Source of the DNA: Actinomycetes bacterium
Lineage (GTDB): Bacteria > Actinomycetota > Acidimicrobiia > Acidimicrobiales > Palsa-688
Assembly (NCBI GenBank): GCA_021815935.1
Contig: JAKAZH010000030.1
Span: 1 to 13,249, forward strand
Length of the DNA stretch: 13,249 nucleotides
Direction: 5' to 3'
Under the pieces are notes generated by a model. That model saw only the letters and a program-made list of their open reading frames with translations. It had not been told where the DNA came from and searched no databases. Made by a program: the position numbers and the translations under genes. How positions within the stretch are numbered: the stretch's first letter is position 1; each line of letters opens with the position of its first letter. Below are positions 1 to 7,594 of the stretch, piece by piece.

Positions 1-646
1 GGAGGGGATCGCCTGGGGATGCCTGGACCTGTCAGGCCCTTACCGCAAAGTTTTCGACGACGCCCTCCCCAACACAGCCCAAGCAGCCGACCCTTTCCAC
101 GTCACAAAAAGTCGCGAACAGCCAAACTCGACGAGTGCCGCAGACGGGTCCAGAACGACACCCTAGGACACCGGGAACCCAAGACCGACCCGGCGTATAG
201 GGCGCGGCGCCTGTTGACCAAGGCGCATGAACGCCACCGTCGACAAGGGTAACTCCAAGCTGGCCGGCCTGCTCGCCGCCGGTGATCCGAAAGGAGAAGT
301 CCGCACCGCGTGGCACGCCAACCAAGTAGTCCGGTCCATATACGACATCGGCGACGCAGCCCTCGCCGAGACCTTCGTGTGCGAACTGGCCACCGACCTC
401 CAAGACCAAGACCACCCCATCGAAGTCCAATCCCTCCGACGGACCCTCGCACACCGGTACACCGAAATCACCAACTGGCACAAAGCATCCGTGTCGAACG
501 GACCCACAGAATCGGTCAACAACCCCATAAAACGGATCAAACGAATCGGCTTCGGCTTCCGCACCTTCACCCACTACCGGATACAAGTACTCCTCCACGC
601 CGGCAAACCCAACTGGCACCTACTCGAAACCATAACACCCCGCTGA
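1..646 (+). pseudogene. ISL3-family transposase, 3' part, two frameshifts
   Basis: Remnant of a DDE transposase of the ISL3 family. The window opens inside the catalytic domain. Frame 2 reads a DLSGPYRKVFDDALP segment followed by ADPFHV, which matches the central aspartate region of the family. The reading then moves to frame 1 near the A-run at 106-110 (KLDECRRRVQ, then LLTKAHER). It returns to frame 2 around 230-250 (KLAGLLAAGDPKGEVRTAWH), and the C-terminal block ESVNNPIKRIKRIGFGF carries the expected catalytic Glu before the stop at 644-646. Two compensating frame changes in a family that needs one continuous frame make it inactive. The coding strand is A/C-rich, unlike the G/C-rich recombinase genes further right. 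The family call is from memory of conserved segments; the upstream half lies outside the window. Confidence 0.8.
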
Positions 647-798
647 AATCCGATGAACCGGTAAAGGACTAGTTACAGCGTTGTAGCGACGGACTCGCTC
701 CTGGACCGAGCCGGACTCGCCCCCGACCTCCCCTAGGCTCAAACAACCCTGATCCACCAAACCGGCAGGAGACCCGGCTTTCACCGTGATGCAATATT

Positions 799-811
799 CT
801 TTCGCCGAAAG
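799..811 (-). terminator. small hairpin just past the glycosyltransferase stop
   Basis: CTTTCG and CGAAAG flank a single central C, so the 13 bases can fold with a short loop. The site lies 8 bases beyond the minus-strand stop codon at 819-821, where a transcript of the glycosyltransferase would end. There is no clean U-run after it on the minus strand, so intrinsic termination is only possible. The rest of 647-818 shows no gene, only the probable tail of the ISL3 remnant and some short GC-rich repeats. Confidence 0.35.
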
Positions 812-818
812 CTGATGG

Positions 819-1967
819 TCAAGAGTCGGCTGACGCACGTTCGCGGAGCACAGACTCGTAGACTGCCATGATTTCCTTAGCGGCAACCTGCCAGCTATAG
901 CCTGAAGCTCGCTTGATGCCCATCTCTCTTAGTTCAGCGCGTTTAATCGGATCAGACAGAAGGAGCTCTATGCCGGCGGCTATGGAGTTCGGCTGTGTTG
1001 GATCAAAGGTGATCGCAGCGTCACCAGCTACTTCGGCTAGTGCGCCTCGACTTGAGCACGCCACTGGCACGCCCCTAACCATAGCCTCCAAGACGGGCAG
1101 TCCAAATCCCTCGTGCAATGACGGGCAGGCTAGACAAGCTGCCGCCTCGTAGAGCCCTTCCAGCTCCTCAGATGTGATCCATGAGAGCATTTTTACATTC
1201 TTCAGCACGCCGAGCCTATCTGCGAGATCCAGTAACTCGCGCTCATAAGGTGTCGAGTAGCCGGGGCAAACCAGTACTGGGCGACGTTCTGGAGAAATTA
1301 GCGCCAGCGCCGATACCAAAGCGGCCAGGTTTTTGTGTCGCCGCTTCGATGCCACGCAAAGAACAATCTGGCGGTGCTGAAGACCGTACCGCTTACGTAG
1401 CTCTCGTTCAGGTAAAGGTGTTGCACGGACGGAAGTGCCAGCTCCCTGAACTACCGTGGAAATCTTCGAGCGGTTGATCCGAAGGAGAGCGTGTATCTCG
1501 TTTGCCGTGCTTTTAGAGGGTGCGATCACTCGGTCCGATCTTCGTGCAGCAAGCGGCACAGCAACAGCCATGCCTAGTCGCATCAAGGGAGTATGGGCCT
1601 CTGGAACGAGCTTGAAGTGGAGGTCATGGATCGTAACAACGCGCTTAAACGAACCTAGACTAGGGCCTGTATTAGCAAGGCTGTGTAGGAGATCAATACC
1701 CGCTCGTGCAGCAAAGCGAGGTAGTAGTACTTGCTCGCCAAGGAACCACTGGACGCGCTGGCGCGCGTGGATGGGAAGGGTTACCGTCGACATGTTCGCG
1801 AGCCACTTGAGCGATTCGAGCATCGAAGAAGTTTCTCGGTTGATGAAGGCCGTGAACTTCACATGGGGAGAGGCGTTTACAAGTTCGGGAATAAGTTCTC
1901 GTGCAACTATCTCGGTCCCCCCAGTTTCGCCTGGAATTAGGTAAATTAAGTTCAGGCCTATATGCAC
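819..1967 (-). CDS. glycosyltransferase, GT4-type (group 1)
   Basis: Probable 382-residue retaining GT-B glycosyltransferase that moves a sugar from an activated donor to a glycan or lipid acceptor at the cytoplasmic side of the membrane; the sugar and acceptor cannot be read. The N-terminal half holds the glycine-rich acceptor-domain loop PGETGGTE (12-19) and VTIHDLHF (111-118). The C-terminal donor domain has LCVASKRRHKNL (203-214) and the E-x7-E motif, E286 to E294 in EGFGLPVLE, followed by GVPVACSSRGALAEVAG. The start chosen is the GTG at 1967-1965, because homology-like sequence (VHIGLNLIYL) begins there. The open frame continues 75 codons upstream, but those encode a low-complexity Pro/Thr-rich stretch. 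GAGGAG lies only one base before this GTG, so a TTG 15 bases upstream is an alternative. No partner genes of a polysaccharide cluster are adjacent. GC is lower than in neighbours (33 of 60 in one counted line against 41 of 60 in ritA), suggesting separate origin. Confidence 0.85.
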   Translation of the reverse strand: MHIGLNLIYLIPGETGGTEIVARELIPELVNASPHVKFTAFINRETSSMLESLKWLANMSTVTLPIHARQRVQWFLGEQVLLPRFAARAGIDLLHSLANTGPSLGSFKRVVTIHDLHFKLVPEAHTPLMRLGMAVAVPLAARRSDRVIAPSKSTANEIHALLRINRSKISTVVQGAGTSVRATPLPERELRKRYGLQHRQIVLCVASKRRHKNLAALVSALALISPERRPVLVCPGYSTPYERELLDLADRLGVLKNVKMLSWITSEELEGLYEAAACLACPSLHEGFGLPVLEAMVRGVPVACSSRGALAEVAGDAAITFDPTQPNSIAAGIELLLSDPIKRAELREMGIKRASGYSWQVAAKEIMAVYESVLRERASADS

Positions 1968-2306
1968 GCTCCTCAAGTTTAGTCCACTTTTTAGTTCACA
2001 TTCGCTGTTAGGCCTTAGATAAGCGTTGGGTGGGGTGGTTGGCGCTGAGAGTGTTGTGGGGGCTGGGGTTTTGGTTGGTTGGGGGTGGCGGCCCGTCGCG
2101 TTTGGGGTGATCGTTTGGCGGGTGTGGTGGGTCCGCGGGAACGCCTTCCGGGTGTGGGAGGATTTGGGTGTTCGAAGCCTAAATGATCCCACCCCGAAAG
2201 GACGTTTTGATTCGGCCTGGGTTTGATGGAGGCTTTTCCGGTTGGTGTTCCCAGGTAGTCATGACCTGAGAGATCACAAGGCTAGTGGATCGGTCGGATC
2301 GAGTTG
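1968..2306. other. gene-free stretch, G/T-skewed on + strand
   Basis: No convincing gene. From about 2025 to 2165 the + strand is almost devoid of A and C and rich in GGTTGG, GGGGTT and similar runs. The minus strand therefore reads as an A/C-rich, Pro/Thr/Ala low-complexity peptide joined in frame to the glycosyltransferase, which I treat as accidental. Near 2252-2268 there is an imperfect palindrome (CAGGT, 7 bases, ACCTG), and around 2281-2320 short repeats of GATC and CTAG. The stretch probably holds the glycosyltransferase promoter and one or more element scars, but no clear -35/-10 pair was seen. Confidence 0.5.
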
Positions 2307-2531
2307 CTAGATCAGCCGGCCCGGTGCTGGTCGGGAGAACCGCTGCTGGGCGGCCTGGCGGCTCACCCCCACCGCTGCGCCGATGACTGCCCAGGGGACC
2401 CCGGCCTGGCGGGCCTGTCCCACCGCGTCGTGAAGGGCCGTCTCGGCTGCTGTGGCGGCCCGCGCCGCGGTGACGACTTGGTCCATTAATTCCTGACCTT
2501 GCTCGCTCAGCACACTTCTCGGTCTCACCAT
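2307..2531 (-). CDS. small helix-turn-helix DNA-binding protein
   Basis: A 74-residue protein. Residues 1-35 form a charged, alanine-rich helical segment. Residues 45-66 read VPWAVIGAAVGVSRQAAQQRF, a helix-turn-helix of the type found in sigma-factor region 4 and in many small actinobacterial regulators: a helix, a tight turn at GVS, and a recognition helix RQAAQQRF. The ATG at 2531-2529 is followed directly by GTG. An inverted repeat (2531-2554) overlaps and precedes the start, so autoregulation is plausible. It lies tail-to-head just downstream of the truncated IS3 orfB on the same strand, with 42 bases between orfB's stop and this start. It could be a resident regulator or cargo of a lost element. 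DNA binding is well supported by the motif; the target and role are unknown. Confidence 0.65.
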   Translation of the reverse strand: MVRPRSVLSEQGQELMDQVVTAARAATAAETALHDAVGQARQAGVPWAVIGAAVGVSRQAAQQRFSRPAPGRLI

Positions 2532-2554
2532 TACGTCAACCTATCGTGACATAA
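2531..2554. promoter_or_regulatory. inverted repeat at HTH-gene start, possible operator
   Basis: TTACGTCA (2531-2538) and TGACATAA (2547-2554) are inverted repeats matching at 7 of 8 positions, with an 8-base spacer. One arm reaches the first base of the ATG. The dyad has the size and position of a binding site for a small dimeric HTH repressor that controls its own translation start or promoter. Operator function is inferred from placement only. Confidence 0.4.
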
Positions 2555-2573
2555 CGTGCCGGTTGTGGTGGGC

Positions 2574-3092
2574 TCAGCTGGCTCTGCGATCGAGACCCTC
2601 GTTGGCGTAGTACGCGATCTCGGCTTCGTCGGGTGTGAGATCATCCAGCTCCCCGTGGATCCGTTCGGTGTTGAACCACGACACCCACCCGCAGGTCTCG
2701 ACCTCGAGATCGTCGAGGCCTTTCCAGTGGCCGCCGACCCGGGCGAGCACGGCCGGGTTGCGGTAGAGCTCGGCCTTGAACAAGGCGTTCACCGCCTCGG
2801 CCATCGCATTGTCATAACTGTTAGTGACCGTGCCGATAGATGGTGCGGCGCCGATGTCGTCGAGACGCTGGGTGTAGGCGATCGAGGTGTATTGACTCCC
2901 CGCGTCGCTGTGACAGACGAGGCCGGTCAACGCTGTGCGCCGTCTGGCCCAGGCGGCCATGTTCAAGGCGTCGATGACCAGGTTGGCGCTCATCGAGTAC
3001 GACGCTTTCCAGCCGACGATCCGCCGGGAGAACACGTCGGTGACGAAGGCCACGTAGACGACCCCTGACCACGTGGAGCAGTACGTGAAATC
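2574..3092 (-). pseudogene. IS3-family transposase OrfB, N-terminally truncated
   Basis: C-terminal part of an rve-type (retroviral integrase fold) DDE transposase. The minus-strand frame begins at 3092 with DFTYCSTWSGVVYVAFVTDV, whose Asp is the first catalytic residue, just after an in-frame TAG at 3095-3093. The second catalytic region is LVCHSDAGSQYTS and the third is AMAEAVNALFKAEL, so D, D and E are all present. The C-terminal block WVSWFNTERIHGELDDLTP is typical of IS3 OrfB. It ends with TGA at 2576-2574. About 100 or more N-terminal residues, the OrfA partner and the far IS end are missing. Homology stops two bases from the repeat that probably marks the left end of the RIT element, so RIT insertion is the simplest cause. 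No start codon with a ribosome binding site remains; the first ATG is at 3053. Confidence 0.85.
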
Positions 3093-3093
3093 C

Positions 3094-3173
3094 TATGCCG
3101 ACTGTTGGACTACGCCGATGTTGTTCGTGGTGTGCTGGTCATCGGGGCTAGCGAAGTGCGGGGGGTCGGCATA
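3094..3173. repeat. 9-base inverted repeat pair at RIT left end
   Basis: TATGCCGAC at 3094-3102 and its exact reverse complement GTCGGCATA at 3165-3173 enclose 62 bases. The outer copy directly follows the truncated IS3 orfB, and the inner copy lies 54 bases before the ritA start. A third partial copy, GCCGATG, sits at 3114-3120. The arrangement suits recombinase binding sites at the element terminus. A simple stem-loop or operator for the rit operon is the alternative. No other copy of the 9-mer was noticed in the window. Confidence 0.55.
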
Positions 3174-3227
3174 GTCCCAGCGTTGTGAGCACGCTTCAGA
3201 TACATCGATTGTCTGGAGGTGAGGTTC

Positions 3228-4466
3228 GTGACGAAGAGATCGCTGACGGCCCGGCCGTATCCGGTTCGGGTCCCGAAGGTTGCGGTGGGCCCGTTGGCGC
3301 CGGTGGTGCTGGCCGAGTGCTCGCAATGGCTGACGGGGAAGGGTTACTCGTCGGGCTGCGCGGCCGGGGTGGTGAACTTAGCGGAGCGGCTGAGCGTGTG
3401 GATGCAGACGGTCGGCTCCGGGGTCGACAACATCGCAGAGGAGCTCCTCGCGCGGTTCGTGGTAGCGGAACGTTCCCGGGATGTTCCTTGTGCCTCGGTG
3501 ACACAGCAGATCGGCGCGCTGCGCCGGTTCTTCGCGGCTGCCGGCTATCTCCGGCCGGCCGAGGTCAACGAAAGGCGGTTGACGCCTGCACAGGTGGCGG
3601 TGGTGGATTGGTGCTCGTGGATGCGCGTGCAGCGCCAGCTGACCGACAAGTCGGTCGCTGCCTACTGCTACTACGCGGCGGGCCTCGTAGACGAGGTGAC
3701 CGCTCCGGACGGGTCGGTGCTGTGGGGTCGGCTCGACGCGTCGATCGTCAACGCGTACGTCGCGGATCGTGGACGTCCCTACGGGGTTGTCGCTCGGGCT
3801 CACATCGTCGGCTCGGTCCGTGGCCTGTTGCGCTGGGCGTTGGCCACGGGACGCCTTGAGCGGGATCTGACCGCCGGGATCCTCAAGGCGTCGGGGACCA
3901 AACGGTCGCTCCCGCGGGGAGTCACCGGCGGGCAGGTCGCGGCGTTGCTGGCCGTGTGCGATCCAGCTGCCCCGATCGGGGCACGCGACCGTGCCCTCGT
4001 GGTGATCCTGGTCCGGCTCGGCCTAAGAGCGGGCGAAGTCGCCCGTCTGATGCTCGATGACATCGACTGGGTCGACGGACATGTCCGCGTCACCGGCAAG
4101 GGCCGCGACCATGTGCTTCCACTGCCCGTCGACGTGGGACAGGCGTTAGAAACCTGGTTGCGGCTTCGGCCGCCCGCTTTGGACCGGGCCGTGTTCGTGC
4201 GCACCCGAGCGCCGCGCCAGATGATGACGGTCTCGGGGATCTCAGGGGTCATCGCCCGCCTGTCGGGGCTGGCGGGTATTGACCCGATCTACGCGCACCG
4301 GCTACGGCACACCGCAGCGATGGACGTTCTGGCCGCGGGCGGCACGCTGAGCGAAGCCAAAGAACTGCTGGGCCACGTCTACACGCTGACCACGATGACG
4401 TACGCGAAAGTCGACTTGGCGTCGTTACGTGAGCTGGTCGTTCCCTTCGGGCAGGTGCCGCGGTGA
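3228..4466 (+). CDS. ritA: tyrosine recombinase RitA
   Basis: First recombinase of the trio, 412 residues, cutting and rejoining DNA through a covalent 3'-phosphotyrosine. A SAM-like core-binding region covers about residues 25-215. The catalytic domain has Arg-I in LGLRAGEVARL (R267), Lys in VTGKGR (K291), the H-x-x-R box AHRLRHTAAM (H357, R360), LGH (H383) and the nucleophile in TMTYAKVD (Y392), so the set is complete. The start chosen is the GTG at 3228, because GGAGG at 3215-3219 sits 8 bases before it. A GTG at 3219 is in frame but overlaps that Shine-Dalgarno sequence. The stop overlaps the start of ritB by four bases (GTGA). In RIT elements all three proteins are thought to be needed for movement. 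Confidence 0.85.
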   Translation: MTKRSLTARPYPVRVPKVAVGPLAPVVLAECSQWLTGKGYSSGCAAGVVNLAERLSVWMQTVGSGVDNIAEELLARFVVAERSRDVPCASVTQQIGALRRFFAAAGYLRPAEVNERRLTPAQVAVVDWCSWMRVQRQLTDKSVAAYCYYAAGLVDEVTAPDGSVLWGRLDASIVNAYVADRGRPYGVVARAHIVGSVRGLLRWALATGRLERDLTAGILKASGTKRSLPRGVTGGQVAALLAVCDPAAPIGARDRALVVILVRLGLRAGEVARLMLDDIDWVDGHVRVTGKGRDHVLPLPVDVGQALETWLRLRPPALDRAVFVRTRAPRQMMTVSGISGVIARLSGLAGIDPIYAHRLRHTAAMDVLAAGGTLSEAKELLGHVYTLTTMTYAKVDLASLRELVVPFGQVPR

Positions 4467-5425
4467 CGTCCCCGGCGAAGCCGCCGACGACGTTGCGCGA
4501 ACGCCTCGATGAGTACCTCGTGATGCGACGGGCGCTCGGGTTCCAGCTCAACGACGTCGAACGCCAGGTCGGTCTGTTCTGCACCTGGCTCGAAGGCCGC
4601 GGCCAGACCAAGACCTTCACCATCGATGAGGCCGTGACCTGGGCTCGGCTCAACCCTGACGCGCATCCGTCGTGGTGGGCCACGCGACTGTCCTTGGTGC
4701 GGCGCTTCGCGGCCTACCTCAACGCCAACGGTGTCGACGTCCCGGTCATCCCGGGCGGACTCCTGCCGGCCCGCAAACCCCGAGCGGTGCCGTTCATCTA
4801 CAGCCAAGACGACCTCGACGCGCTCCTCGCTGCCTGCGGCCAGGTGTTCAGCGACGAGCGGATCGCCGCCACAATGCGCACCGCCGTCGGGCTGCTCGCA
4901 GTCACGGGACTGCGGATCGGGGAAGCCCTGAACCTCCGCGTCGACGACATAGACCACGCCAATGACGTGCTGACCATCACAGCTGCCAAGTCTGCTAGCC
5001 GGCTCGTGCCGATCCATCCCACGACGACTGCTGCGCTGGTGCGCTACATCGCACTTCCTGCCCGCGCCGCTACTCGCCCCGACCCCCATGGTCCGGTCTT
5101 CGTGACCGCCAAGGGAACCGGCTACGCCTACGTCACCTTCCAGGGAATGTTCCGCCGGGTCGGCGAAGCAGCCGGACTGACACCGCGCGGTCGAGCACGT
5201 CCCCGCCTGCATGACCTGAGACACAGCTTCGCGACTGCGCACATGACCGCGGCCTACGCCCACGACGGCGACCCCGACCGAGTGCTGTCACTGCTCGCGA
5301 CCTGGCTCGGGCACTCCGACGCAGCCCACACGTATTGGTATCTGTCAGCGACCGGCGAGCTCATGGCCCTGGCCGCCCGAAGGCTCGAACCCGCCCCTCA
5401 CCTCGCCGAAGGAGAACGATCATGA
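4463..5425 (+). CDS. ritB: tyrosine recombinase RitB
   Basis: Second recombinase of the trio, 320 residues. Residues 10-95 form the N-terminal SAM-like DNA-binding domain (LRERLDEYLVMRRALGF). The catalytic domain shows TGLRIGEALNL (R151), a Lys in TAAKSASR (K176), the HDLRH box (H250, R253), LGH (H284) and TYWYLSAT, where Y293 is the likely nucleophile. The TYWYLSA form is characteristic of this subfamily. It begins with GTG overlapping the ritA stop and ends overlapping the ritC ATG, so the three are probably made by translational coupling from one transcript. All catalytic residues are present and no frame damage was seen. Confidence 0.85.
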   Translation: MTSPAKPPTTLRERLDEYLVMRRALGFQLNDVERQVGLFCTWLEGRGQTKTFTIDEAVTWARLNPDAHPSWWATRLSLVRRFAAYLNANGVDVPVIPGGLLPARKPRAVPFIYSQDDLDALLAACGQVFSDERIAATMRTAVGLLAVTGLRIGEALNLRVDDIDHANDVLTITAAKSASRLVPIHPTTTAALVRYIALPARAATRPDPHGPVFVTAKGTGYAYVTFQGMFRRVGEAAGLTPRGRARPRLHDLRHSFATAHMTAAYAHDGDPDRVLSLLATWLGHSDAAHTYWYLSATGELMALAARRLEPAPHLAEGERS

Positions 5426-6285
5426 CCGCCCTAGCCACAAGTTTGCAGACCTACTTCGCCACGTTCGCCCACGACCAACGTGACCTGTCGAGCAACACGA
5501 TCGGCTCCTACCGCGACACGTGGCGGATGCTATTGAAGTACCTGAACCTGGGACTCGGAGTCCCCGTCGAAGCGCTCGACTTCGACTCGGTCACCGCGAC
5601 GAACATCGGCGGGTTCCTCGACTATCTCGAACGGCAACGCGGCAACAGCGCCAAAACCCGCAACGTCCGGCTAACCGCGATCCGTGCTGTGCTGAGCCGG
5701 GCCCTGCCCGACCACCCCGAACACGCAGCGACGATCACCCAGGTCCTCGCGATCCCGCCCAAACGCACGACCAGACCAGTCGTCGAGTTCCTCACCCCCG
5801 AAGAGGTCACAGCCCTCCTCGACGCACCCGATCCGACGACCTGGACCGGGCGACGCGACCGCACGCTGCTGGCTATGACCGTGCAGACCGGCCTTCGCAT
5901 CGGCGAGGTCTGCTCACTCACGATCGACGACATCCACCTCGGCACCGGCCCTCATGTGACCTGCACCGGCAAAGGACGACGCCAGCGCATCACCCCGCTG
6001 ACCCGCACGACCGTGAGCGCTATGGCGGCCTACCTAACCGAGCGGACCGTCCGGCCCGGCACAGCGCTGTTCTGCGGCCCCCACGGCCAGCATCTATCCC
6101 GGGACGCGCTCGAGCATCGCCTCGCCAAGCACACCGCCGCCGCAGCAATCATCTCACCCAGCCTCGCCGGCAAACACACCACAATGCACACCCTGCGCCA
6201 CACCACAGCGATGACCCTGCTCGCCGCCGGTGTCGACACCGCGAAAGCGCGCATATTCGGGGAGCGGCAACTTTGTGCTGCCTGA
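5422..6285 (+). pseudogene. ritC: tyrosine recombinase RitC, C-terminally truncated
   Basis: Third recombinase of the trio. The ATG at 5422 overlaps the ritB stop (ATGA) and has AAGGAG at 5409-5414, 7 bases upstream. The N-terminal domain (about 1-115) and the first half of the catalytic domain are normal: TGLRIGEV (R159), CTGKGRR (K184) and HTLRHTTAM (H256, R259). After LLAAGVDT (codon 273, ending at 6240) the family sequence stops, and 14 unrelated residues lead to a stop at 6283-6285. The expected segment with LGH and the catalytic tyrosine, followed by a basic C-terminus, is absent, so strand cleavage should be impossible. The break is where the next recombinase module starts. Native members are usually about 50-60 residues longer. 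Confidence 0.8.
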
Positions 6286-6414
6286 CGCGACCCCTCTATG
6301 CAGGTCAAACGCGTTTTGCGGAAGGTAGGCAAATTCTTTCAAGGCCCGGTGCAAGGCTTTCGGACGGTGCTGGTTAGCAGGGAAAACACCAAGCATCCAC
6401 CACTCGTCGTTTCT

Positions 6415-6428
6415 GAACATCTATGTTC
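6415..6428. promoter_or_regulatory. perfect palindrome upstream of the recombinase operon
   Basis: GAACAT and ATGTTC are perfect 6-base inverted arms around a central CT, 33 bases before the GTG of the recombinase. Just after it, TGCA occurs twice in GTGCAAATCATGCAAC. The site may be a repressor operator for the HTH protein of the same operon, or paired recombinase half-sites in the element's left end. Sequence alone does not separate these. Confidence 0.4.
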
Positions 6429-6460
6429 GTGCAAATCATGCAACGACCTGAGAGGCGTCT

Positions 6461-7594
6461 GTGAGTAGTTCCGAAGGCGGTATGGCCAAAATTCTCCCGC
6501 TGCGTGGATCGGCTGGACGAGCACCTCATGCACTGGTCGATGAGGTGTTCAACGACATGACCACGAGCTGGCAGGTTGAGATGACCGCTCGCCACTTGGG
6601 TCGTAGCTACATCGCTAACCGAGCAAGTGTCGTCAGCCGGTTCCGCGATTACGCGGAGAGTGATCCGTGGGAGTGGCGCCCAGAGCTGATGAGTCACTGG
6701 TCGTCGGAGTTGGTGACCGATGGACTGTCGGGCTCGACCATTCGCAGCTATCAAGGAGCGGTCCGCCAGTTCTGCGAGCACATCACCAATCCCGCCTATG
6801 AGTGGGCGGCGCTCTGCCAAGAGCGCTTCGGCACTTACCCGGTGCAGATCTGTTTTGAGTGGAACACCACTGCGCACGTCGAAGAGCTCGAGTGCGATCC
6901 CAGACGCCGGCCATTGAGCCGAGAAGAGATTGCGCTGTTTCTGGGTCACCTCCACGAACGAACCTCACACGCCGCAGCCAAGGGTTCCAAAGGGACGATC
7001 ACGGCCAAGCGCGACTACGTGTTCTTTGCTGTTATCTACGCGTTCGGTCTGCGTATAGACGAGGCGTGCCATCTCGGCACCGATGACTTTTCCGCCCTCG
7101 TGGGCTTCGAGCAGTGCGGGGACTTCGCACAACTCCACGTGCGTTACGCGAAGGCTAAGAAGGGCGGGCAGAAGCGACGGCGGCTGGTGTTCAACTGGCG
7201 TCCCCAGCTTGTTACTCCTTTGTTGAGCTGGTACATGCAAGACATCCGTCCCGCGTTTCCCGGTGCTACGACGTCGCCGTGGTGCTGGCTGAACGAGCGC
7301 GGTGACCGTCTCCAGCCCGCGTCGATGCAGCGGGTCTTCCGGCAGGTCCGAGACGCGATCGGCCTCTCCGACGCGCTCAGCCCTCACTGTCTACGCCACA
7401 GCTTTTGTAGTCATGCGATCGAAGAGGGCGTTTCACGAGACCTGGTCTCCTCGCAAGTTGGCCACGGCACGCCCGCCACGACCTCGGTGTATGTTCAGGT
7501 CTCCGATGACTGGCAGCGCCGGCAGTGGGCCAAGGCGAACGAGGGTTTCATCACCGCTATGACCGCGGTCGCGGCCACTGAGGAGAACCGATGA
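6461..7594 (+). CDS. tyrosine recombinase/integrase, first gene of three-gene module
   Basis: A complete 377-residue site-specific recombinase, unrelated in detail to the three rit genes. Residues 25-125 form the core-binding domain (RSYIANRASVVSRFRDYAE). The catalytic domain has FGLRIDEACHL (R198), a lysine-rich turn KAKKGGQKRR (about 231-240), SPHCLRHSF (H309, R312), VGHGTPATTSVYVQVSDD with H335 and the nucleophile Y344. The start is the GTG at 6461, with GAGAGG about 8 bases upstream. The ATG at 6482 (GAAGGCGG before it) is almost as good and would remove seven residues. The stop overlaps the ATG of the HTH gene by four bases. It is the only intact catalytic enzyme of the module and thus the likely cutter. 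By size and position it resembles TnpA of Tn554; that parallel is an inference. Confidence 0.85.
   Translation: MSSSEGGMAKILPLRGSAGRAPHALVDEVFNDMTTSWQVEMTARHLGRSYIANRASVVSRFRDYAESDPWEWRPELMSHWSSELVTDGLSGSTIRSYQGAVRQFCEHITNPAYEWAALCQERFGTYPVQICFEWNTTAHVEELECDPRRRPLSREEIALFLGHLHERTSHAAAKGSKGTITAKRDYVFFAVIYAFGLRIDEACHLGTDDFSALVGFEQCGDFAQLHVRYAKAKKGGQKRRRLVFNWRPQLVTPLLSWYMQDIRPAFPGATTSPWCWLNERGDRLQPASMQRVFRQVRDAIGLSDALSPHCLRHSFCSHAIEEGVSRDLVSSQVGHGTPATTSVYVQVSDDWQRRQWAKANEGFITAMTAVAATEENR

Larger units (their letters stand above)
3094..6240 (+). mobile_element. RIT element (recombinase in trio), right end lost
   Basis: Three tyrosine recombinase genes of different subfamilies run in the same direction and overlap by GTGA and ATGA. 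This is the defining layout of RIT elements, a family known in many bacteria. The left edge is placed at 3094, where IS3 homology stops and a 9-base inverted repeat begins. The right edge is set at the break in ritC after codon 273; the matching right terminal repeat was not found in the window. With ritC lacking its catalytic tyrosine, the copy is probably immobile on its own. Confidence 0.75.

Noticed and set aside
2026..2226. 66-codon plus-strand frame in the G/T-rich stretch
   Set aside because: Translation is Gly/Val/Trp low complexity caused by base skew; no ribosome binding site or motif.
4379..5263. 294-codon open frame on the minus strand
   Set aside because: Antisense shadow of ritB and the end of ritA; it shows no recognisable motif.
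5520..6377. 285-codon open frame on the plus strand
   Set aside because: Out-of-frame shadow of ritC with an Arg/Pro/His-rich low-complexity translation.
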